From: Bacillota bacterium | GTDB taxonomy: Bacteria; Bacillota_A; Clostridia; DSM-8532 | Direction of reading: 5' to 3' | Assembly: GCA_023424865.1 (NCBI GenBank) | Contig: JAFADM010000415.1 | Coordinates: forward strand, 1-12,194 | DNA: 12,194 bases | Shown: one piece after another, positions 7,567 through 12,194 of the stretch | Numbering within the stretch: the first letter of the stretch is position 1 | How the letters are laid out: each line of letters begins with the position of its first letter | Notes under the pieces: model-generated | What the model saw: the letters and a program-made list of their open reading frames with translations, nothing else | Database searches by the model: none | What the model was told of the DNA's origin: nothing | Program-made: the position numbers and the translations under genes

Positions 7567-7649
7567 AGTCGTTTTTAAATTCGTATTTTGGTTTAATCCT
7601 ATTACGAATCAAATAGTCGTTTTGGGGTAAAACAAGTTTTGGGGTAAAA
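7567..7649. repeat. Cluster of short direct and inverted repeats in the convergent gap
   Basis: The gap between the two convergent genes (7519-7654) holds three small repeat structures. AGTCGTTTT occurs at 7567-7575 and again at 7615-7623. Between them lies a perfect 7-bp inverted repeat, ATTCGTA (7579-7585) and TACGAAT (7603-7609), with a 17-base loop. GTTTTGGGGTAAAA is repeated exactly at 7619-7632 and 7636-7649, a 17-bp period. The inverted repeat is AT-rich and lacks a T-tract right behind it on either strand, so it is not a convincing terminator. No other terminator is evident in this gap. Function unknown. Confidence 0.6.
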
Positions 7650-7654
7650 GCAGC

Positions 7655-9292
7655 TTAATCTCTTCCCAAAAGAACCTTAAGAAGGCTTAAGAATTCAGTC
7701 CGGTAAGGATCCTTTTCCACTATGGAAAGGCGGCTTAAGCGGGTCACAAGGTCAAGATAGGAGGAGGTTCCCTTAAAGGACGAATCCCGAAGAAGCATGC
7801 CTGCCTGAGCCACTGCAGAGGCAAAAGCCATGTTATCTGAAAGAATGGAGGTTACTGCTTCATCTCCAACCGGATAAGACAAAAGCCGGCTTGTGTCACC
7901 GTCCGGATCCTTGTACCGGACATTGACTGTAAGCCATTCGTCGCTTCCGGTGGGCTTAACCTCCTGATACTTAAGAGAAACGCCGTCAATGGGCTGAGCC
8001 GAGTTGGGCTCAACGATTTCATAAAGCACCGTTACCTGATGGCCCGCACCGATTTCACCGCCATCCTTGGTGTCGTCGTTAAAATCCTCGGAAGCCATAA
8101 GACGGTTTTCATAGCCTACAAGACGATAGCCGGTTACTTTTTCCGGATTGAATTCCACCTGGAATTTAACATCCTTTGCAACTGTCAGAAGGGTTCCGCC
8201 CATTTCTTCTATTAAAACCTTGCGGGCTTCGTCGATAGTGTCAATATAAGCATAGTTGCCGTTTCCATTATTGGCAAGGGCCTCCATTTTATTATCCTTC
8301 AAATTGCCGGTGCCAAAACCCATGACGGAAAGGAAAACACCTTCCTTGCGTTTTTTCTCAATGAGTCGTGTAAGCTCTCCCTCACTGGTAACTCCCACAT
8401 TCAGATCGCCATCCGTGGCAAGAATAACCCGGTTGTTGCCGCCCTTGATGAAATGCTTTTTGGCTATGGAATAGGCGGTTTCAATGCCCTTAGAGCCTGC
8501 GGTGCTGCCGCCGGAAGTGAGGTTCTCAATTGCTGACATAATGACGTCCTTACGGCTTCCATTAACGCCGTTTAACACCACCTCATCAGAGGAAGCATAG
8601 GTGACGATGGAAACCGTATCCTTCTCGGTTAAGGTTTCACAAAGGAGCAGAAAGGCTCTTTGCACCAGGGGAAGCTTTTCCGGAGTATTCATGGAACCGG
8701 AAACATCAATAAGAAATACCAGATTGGAGGAGGGCAAATTCTCCATTTGCACATCAGGAGCTTTCAAACCCACCAGAAGAAGGCGCGTGTTTTCGTTCCA
8801 GGGGCAGGGCCCGATTTGTGCGGTTACGGAAAAGGGCTCCCCGGAAGCCGGATCCGGATAATCGTATTTAAAGTAATTTATCATTTCCTCGATGCGTACG
8901 GAGTCGGCCGGAGGGAGCTCGCCTGCGTTGAGCATTCGGCGGATATTGGCATAGGAGGCGGTATCCACATCGGCAGCAAAGGTGGAAAGGGGATTGGCCT
9001 GGGAGGAGAGAAAGCGATTTTCCACAATGGTTTTGTATTCCTCTGTGTTGAATTCTGCATCCACATTCTCACTGTATTGAAGAACGATAGCCTTGTCATT
9101 AAGTGAAAAAGCTTCTGCAGCCACGCCGGCCTCGCCCTGGGCAAGGTTGTAAGCGCCGGAGTTGGAAGCTGCCGGCTGGGGATAAGGTTCGAAGTTGATG
9201 TCGGTAGTATTTTTGCTTGAACCTGAGCCGGAGCATGCTGTGGTAAGCAGCATGACTGAAAGTAGAAGGCTGAGTGGAGCTATTTTTTTCAT
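7655..9292 (-). CDS. Lipoprotein with von Willebrand factor A domain, YfbK type
   Basis: The 545-residue product is secreted and lipid-anchored: the signal sequence ends in LLTTAC with Cys20 as the likely lipidated residue, followed by a Ser/Gly/Asn-rich tether. A YfbK-type N-terminal region follows (NPLSTFAADVDTASYANIRR, 100-119; INYFKYDYP, 138-146). The VWA domain runs from about 188 to 365 with an intact MIDAS metal site: D196-x-S198-x-S200, T264 and D294 (ATDGD). The C-terminal region (about 370-540) matches the DUF3520-type extension of this family. Such proteins are thought to bind protein partners through the MIDAS metal, but the ligand is unknown. The start is supported by AAGGAGG (minus strand, 9302-9308) 9 nt before the ATG. 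The gene is transcribed toward the exopolysaccharide operon and lies downstream of thrS behind a terminator, so it is probably its own unit. I could not identify a convincing promoter in 9293-9456. Confidence 0.92.
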   Translation of the reverse strand: MKKIAPLSLLLSVMLLTTACSGSGSSKNTTDINFEPYPQPAASNSGAYNLAQGEAGVAAEAFSLNDKAIVLQYSENVDAEFNTEEYKTIVENRFLSSQANPLSTFAADVDTASYANIRRMLNAGELPPADSVRIEEMINYFKYDYPDPASGEPFSVTAQIGPCPWNENTRLLLVGLKAPDVQMENLPSSNLVFLIDVSGSMNTPEKLPLVQRAFLLLCETLTEKDTVSIVTYASSDEVVLNGVNGSRKDVIMSAIENLTSGGSTAGSKGIETAYSIAKKHFIKGGNNRVILATDGDLNVGVTSEGELTRLIEKKRKEGVFLSVMGFGTGNLKDNKMEALANNGNGNYAYIDTIDEARKVLIEEMGGTLLTVAKDVKFQVEFNPEKVTGYRLVGYENRLMASEDFNDDTKDGGEIGAGHQVTVLYEIVEPNSAQPIDGVSLKYQEVKPTGSDEWLTVNVRYKDPDGDTSRLLSYPVGDEAVTSILSDNMAFASAVAQAGMLLRDSSFKGTSSYLDLVTRLSRLSIVEKDPYRTEFLSLLKVLLGRD

Positions 9293-9456
9293 AATTATTT
9301 TCCTCCTTTTTCCTGTTACCTATGAGACGGTGGCTCCTTTAACTTGGTTTACAAATAAATTATTTTTTTAGAAACGGCCTGTCGGCATAGGCTCTCCCTT
9401 TTCATTTCAAAACGGCTAAAGTGCTTTTTCATAGTCTTATAAAGAGATCCAAAGTA
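9293..9456. other. Intergenic region upstream of the VWA lipoprotein gene
   Basis: Apart from the ribosome binding site of the lipoprotein gene (9302-9308) and the terminator at the far end, I see no ORF of note, no strong promoter match and no repeat. The promoter of the lipoprotein gene is presumably here. Confidence 0.5.
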
Positions 9457-9509
9457 AAAAAAGGCGGAGCATTCAATACTTTAAGTCATTGAACGGCTCC
9501 GTCTTTTTT
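9457..9509 (-). terminator. Intrinsic terminator of thrS (also symmetric on + strand)
   Basis: A 14-bp stem is formed by 9457-9470 and 9496-9509: AAAAAAGGCGGAGC pairs with GCTCCGTCTTTTTT, with one G-T pair. A second inner stem follows, TTCAAT (9472-9477) with ATTGAA (9488-9493), and a 10-base loop. It lies about 50 nt past the thrS stop, and transcripts on either strand end in a U-run. Since nothing else ends here on the plus strand, it most likely serves thrS and separates it from the VWA lipoprotein gene. Confidence 0.85.
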
Positions 9510-9559
9510 GTTCTTATTTCAGTCAGCCTAAGGATATAGACGTTTATAAGCGGTACTCA

Positions 9560-11500
9560 TTACCTCAATTTAAGATTAATTTCATTAACGATTTTATCTA
9601 TAAACGAGTCAACAGAGAGTACACCCAAATCCCCTTCCTTTCGGGAGCGGACGGCAACCATGCCGTTTTCGGCCTCCTTGTCGCCAATAACAAGCATATA
9701 GGGGACCTTTTCAAGCTGTGCTTCCCGTATTTTATAGCCGATTTTCTCATTGCGGGTGTCAACTTCACCCCGAATACCCTTCTCACGAAGCTTTTTTAAA
9801 ATGGAAGCACCATACTCTCCATGCTTTTCGGCAATAGGCAGAATCTTGACTTGTACAGGAGCCAGCCAGGCGGGGAAGGCACCGGCATACTTTTCGATGA
9901 GAAGAGCCAGTGTACGCTCGTAGCAGCCAATAGAGGTGCGGTGAATAACATAGGGGTACTTTTTCTGCCCGTCCCTGTCCACATACTGCATGCCGAATTT
10001 TTCTGCAAGCTGAAAGTCAATCTGAATGGTTATGAGGGTATCCTCCTTGCCATGGACATTTTTAATTTGTATATCCAGCTTGGGGCCATAAAAGGCCGCT
10101 TCACCCTCCTGTTCCACATAGGGAACCTTTAAGTGATCCAGAATCTGGCGCATGAGATTCTGGGCATTTTCCCATTCCTCAGCGCTTCCGATGTATTTAT
10201 CCTTATTGTTGGGATCCCATTTTGAGAAGCGATAGGAAACGTCTTCGTCAAATCCCAGAGTATTAATCATATAGGAGGCCAGGTCGATGCAGGCCGCGAA
10301 TTCTTCTTCCAGCTGTTCGGGCATGCAGGCAATATGTCCTTCGGAGATGGTAAACTGTCTTACTCTTATAAGACCGTGCATTTCACCGGAGGACTCGTTG
10401 CGAAATAGGGTGGAGGTTTCGTTCAGGCGCATGGGAAGCTCTCTGTAGCTTCGCATACGGGCCAGGTAAACCTGGAACTGGAAGGGGCAGGTCATGGGCC
10501 TTAAGGCAAAAACCTCAGCATCCTTGTCCTCGGGGTTGCCCATTATAAACATGCCATCCCTGTAATGATCCCAATGGCCTGATATTTTATATAAATCGCT
10601 TTTGGCCATGAAGGGTGTTTTTGTGAGCATATAGCCCCTGCGCTCCTCTTCATCCTCTACAAAACGCTGTAGGGTCTGGATGATTTTGGCACCTTTTGGC
10701 ATTAAAATGGGTAGGCCCTGACCGATATAGTCAACAGTAGTAAAAAGCTCCAGCTCTCTGCCCAGCTTGTTATGATCCCTTCGCTTGGCTTCCTCCAGGC
10801 GTTCAAGATACTCGTCCAGATCCTTCTTTTTCGGATAGGCCGTGCCGTAGATGCGCTGGAGCATTTTGTTTTTTTCGCTGCCCTTCCAATAGGCGCCTGC
10901 GCTGTGAGTAAGCTTAAAAGCCTTTATTTTTCCCGTGGAAGCAAGGTGAGGGCCTGCACAGAGATCCACAAATTCTCCCTGACGGTAAAAGCTCAATTCC
11001 GCGTCCTCCGGCAATTCCTGGATAAGCTGAACCTTATAGGGCTCGTTTTTTTCCTCCATGAGAGCCAAAGCCTCTGAACGGGGTAGAGTAAAGCGTTCGA
11101 TCTTTAAATCCTCCCGTATAATTTTATCCATCTCTTTTTCCAGCTTTTCCAGGTCCTCACTGGTAAAAGGTTTCTCAGAATCAAAATCGTAATAAAAACC
11201 GGCAGCTGTAGCCGGTCCGATAGCAAGCTTAAGTGCAGGAAAAAGACGTTTTGCAGCCTGAGCGAGAATGTGGGAAGCTGTGTGGCGATACGCAAAGCGT
11301 CCACCCTCATCCTCAAAGGTGAGAAAGGTAAGCGCGCAGTCTTTTTCAAGGGTATAGCGAAGGTCCTTCAGAACACCGTCAACCTCAGCCGCAAGTGCCA
11401 TACGAGCAAGGTCGGGACTGATGCTTTCGGCAGCTTGACGGAGAGTTATGCCTTCTTCAAACTCTTTGTGAGATCCATTCTTCAATAAGACGTTAATCAT
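9560..11500 (-). CDS. thrS: Threonyl-tRNA synthetase
   Basis: This is the cytoplasmic class II enzyme that charges tRNA-Thr with threonine using ATP. The 646-residue length is normal for the full four-domain form. A TGS domain spans about 1-62. The editing domain that removes Ser from mischarged tRNA has HTASH (73-77) and CAGPH (181-185). The catalytic core has the zinc ligands C338 (RPMTCPF), H389 (FTISEGHI) and H520 (VIHRTSIG), plus class II motif 2 around FRNESSGEMHGLIRVRQF. An anticodon-binding domain begins at about 548 (PVQVKILPI). The motifs FTISEGHI and HRTSIGCYERT differ from the FTQDDAHIF and HR-x-ERF forms I know from E. coli-type enzymes, but all key residues are kept. The start is set by AAGGAGG 9 nt upstream. 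Expression is controlled by the T-box leader in front, and an intrinsic terminator follows. Confidence 0.98.
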   Translation of the reverse strand: MINVLLKNGSHKEFEEGITLRQAAESISPDLARMALAAEVDGVLKDLRYTLEKDCALTFLTFEDEGGRFAYRHTASHILAQAAKRLFPALKLAIGPATAAGFYYDFDSEKPFTSEDLEKLEKEMDKIIREDLKIERFTLPRSEALALMEEKNEPYKVQLIQELPEDAELSFYRQGEFVDLCAGPHLASTGKIKAFKLTHSAGAYWKGSEKNKMLQRIYGTAYPKKKDLDEYLERLEEAKRRDHNKLGRELELFTTVDYIGQGLPILMPKGAKIIQTLQRFVEDEEERRGYMLTKTPFMAKSDLYKISGHWDHYRDGMFIMGNPEDKDAEVFALRPMTCPFQFQVYLARMRSYRELPMRLNETSTLFRNESSGEMHGLIRVRQFTISEGHIACMPEQLEEEFAACIDLASYMINTLGFDEDVSYRFSKWDPNNKDKYIGSAEEWENAQNLMRQILDHLKVPYVEQEGEAAFYGPKLDIQIKNVHGKEDTLITIQIDFQLAEKFGMQYVDRDGQKKYPYVIHRTSIGCYERTLALLIEKYAGAFPAWLAPVQVKILPIAEKHGEYGASILKKLREKGIRGEVDTRNEKIGYKIREAQLEKVPYMLVIGDKEAENGMVAVRSRKEGDLGVLSVDSFIDKIVNEINLKLR

Positions 11501-11509
11501 AATTTATTG

Positions 11510-11516
11510 CCTCCTT
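11510..11516 (-). promoter_or_regulatory. Ribosome binding site of thrS
   Basis: On the minus strand AAGGAGG lies 9 nt before the ATG at 11500, just past the leader terminator. It fixes the start of thrS. Confidence 0.85.
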
Positions 11517-11547
11517 CTTTTCGGCAGCTCCTTATTTTTTTGCATAT

Positions 11548-11578
11548 AAAAAGCCCCCGTCCTGTAAGGGACGAGAGC
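11548..11578 (-). terminator. T-box leader terminator (regulatory attenuator of thrS)
   Basis: On the minus strand GCTCTCGTCC pairs with GGACGGGGGC over 10 bp around the loop CTTACA, followed by TTTTT. The CCCT at 11570-11567 is shared with the antiterminator, where it would pair with AGGG of the T-box sequence, so the two structures exclude each other. Uncharged tRNA-Thr would favour read-through into thrS. Confidence 0.9.
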
Positions 11579-11755
11579 TGTCTCACGTGGTTCCACCCTA
11601 ATTTGTTCTCATTAATGATCGATAACCGGATCAATGGTTCAGCTCCAAGGTGGTTTTCAACGGCTTTCCGGTATAAGTGCTTTCAGCCTTCGGCACTCAC
11701 TCTCTTTATAAAGGAAAAATCCGCTTACTCGTTCTTTTCATTGCTGATTCTCTTA
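11548..11755 (-). promoter_or_regulatory. T-box riboswitch leader, threonine-specific
   Basis: The leader of thrS shows the standard T-box layout on the minus strand. The conserved T-box sequence AGGGTGGAACCACG lies at 11599-11586. Its TGGA bulge would pair with the NCCA end of uncharged tRNA, the A facing discriminator U73. Upstream, Stem I has an AGAGAG element (11706-11701), a distal hairpin (AGTGC/GCACT, 11697-11693 with 11680-11676) and a specifier region TTGAAAACCACC. The likely specifier is ACC (11654-11652) followed by A, a threonine codon that agrees with the downstream gene; the next triplet in the alternative reading is also ACC. The leader ends in an intrinsic terminator with a competing antiterminator. 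The 5' boundary is set from the promoter and is approximate. Confidence 0.93.
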
Positions 11756-11761
11756 TGAGTT

Positions 11762-11790
11762 AGTATATGCCTTTCAAAATAAATAATCAA
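11762..11790 (-). promoter_or_regulatory. Sigma-A type promoter of the T-box leader and thrS
   Basis: On the minus strand TTGATT (-35, 11790-11785) and TATACT (-10, 11767-11762) are separated by exactly 17 nt, each one or two bases from consensus. Transcription would begin near 11755, just where the recognisable T-box structure begins. The promoter starts only about 29 bp after the stop of the collagen-like gene. Confidence 0.8.
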
Positions 11791-11818
11791 CTCACATTGC
11801 CATGTAATTTTTTCATTT

Positions 11819-12193
11819 TCAGGTTCCAATTCGTTTTGCCGAAAGCATGGCGTTAAATCCTGCGGGTAATGAGACAGTCACCGCAATGAGCGCCGACATT
11901 GCAAGATCCAGAGTGTTGCCCGCGGACAATGAAACAATGGTTGAACCAACGAAGGTTGTTGAAACTCCCAAGGATAAAGTAGCAGTTACGGATGCGGCCG
12001 GCATAAAGACTCCTGTAAGACGAACTCCGGCAGTTAACGCAAGTCCCAGGCTTGCAGTAAAATTGGTTATTTCATAAATTATTTCATAGACACCTGCAGT
12101 ACTGATGGTGAGTACATTTGCCGTAGCCATGTTCAAGTTGCTGCTGGGCATGCTGGTAGCTAATGCGACCTGGGTTGTTCCGCCGATACCTAT
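11819..12193 (-). CDS. BclA-type collagen-like spore-surface protein, C-terminal domain (5' end outside window)
   Basis: The frame is open at the right edge, so the internal Met at 12151 is not the start and only about 124 C-terminal residues are visible. They are rich in Ala, Thr, Ser, Val and Leu and follow the pattern of the BclA/exosporium C-terminal jelly-roll domain: GIGGTTQVALAT, then VLTISTAGVYEIIYEI, GVRLTGVFMPAAS, TIVSLSAGNTLDLAM and a closing NAMLSAKRIGT. In BclA-like proteins this trimerising, TNF-like domain caps a Gly-X-Y collagen stalk on the spore surface. The stalk would lie beyond the window and is predicted, not seen. No clear terminator separates it from the thrS promoter. 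The base content looks like the neighbours. The family call rests on the strand pattern and composition. Confidence 0.75.
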   Translation of the reverse strand: MGIGGTTQVALATSMPSSNLNMATANVLTISTAGVYEIIYEITNFTASLGLALTAGVRLTGVFMPAASVTATLSLGVSTTFVGSTIVSLSAGNTLDLAMSALIAVTVSLPAGFNAMLSAKRIGT

Positions 12194-12194
12194 A

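Noticed and set aside
7579..7609. Inverted repeat as a bidirectional terminator of the convergent genes
   Set aside because: The stem is only 7 bp and AT-rich, the loop is 17 bases, and there is no immediate T-run on either strand.
8660..9106. Plus-strand ORF of 148 codons inside the VWA gene
   Set aside because: It is antisense to a clear lipoprotein gene with intact motifs, has low-complexity Gly/Ile/His composition and no supporting ribosome binding site.
9301..9450. Promoter of the VWA lipoprotein gene
   Set aside because: Several AT-rich hexamers exist, but none pairs a good -35 and -10 at 16-18 nt spacing, so no specific site is claimed.
9457..9509. Long hairpin as a miniature mobile element
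   Set aside because: No target-site duplication is visible, and its position just behind thrS with U-runs at both ends is fully explained by an intrinsic terminator.

Overview
The window looks like a chromosomal segment of a spore-forming Firmicute, probably from the Clostridia. The reasons are strong AGGAGG-type ribosome binding sites, a T-box leader in front of thrS, Gram-positive style lipoprotein and membrane-anchored surface proteins, and the C-terminal domain of a BclA-type collagen-like (exosporium) protein at the right edge. The species cannot be told from the sequence. I see no insertion sequence, phage gene, tRNA/rRNA gene or CRISPR array.

Left half (about 1-7518, + strand): a tightly packed operon of at least six genes for a synthase-dependent exopolysaccharide. 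It resembles the Bacillus subtilis ydaJKLMN and Listeria pss loci, recognised from memory. In order it holds the C-terminal end of a polytopic membrane protein cut by the window edge; a membrane protein with a degenerate GGDEF domain that keeps the RxxD c-di-GMP inhibitory site; a membrane-anchored extracytoplasmic DUF2334/YdaL-like polysaccharide deacetylase relative; a BcsA-like family 2 glycosyltransferase without a PilZ domain; a BcsB-like subunit; and a membrane-anchored GH113-like (GH-A clan) TIM-barrel protein. The likely scheme is that c-di-GMP binds the GGDEF pseudoenzyme, which switches on the glycosyltransferase. The BcsB-like protein then receives the chain outside the membrane, and the deacetylase-like and glycosidase-like proteins act on or bind it. 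Three of these accessory proteins appear to have lost catalytic residues: the GGDEF motif, the deacetylase metal ligands, and the GH113 acid/base Glu (Asn here). This suggests binding or scaffold roles. The first two genes meet at a probable frameshift near 773-777.

Middle (7519-9559): a 136-bp convergent gap with small direct and inverted repeats, then a minus-strand gene for a lipoprotein with a von Willebrand A domain of the YfbK type. Behind it lies a 267-bp gap that contains the thrS terminator hairpin.

Right (9560-12194, - strand): thrS, encoding threonyl-tRNA synthetase, is preceded by a complete T-box riboswitch (T-box sequence, ACC specifier, terminator/antiterminator) and a good sigma-A type promoter. 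At the edge, the end of a collagen-like spore-surface protein gene reads toward thrS.
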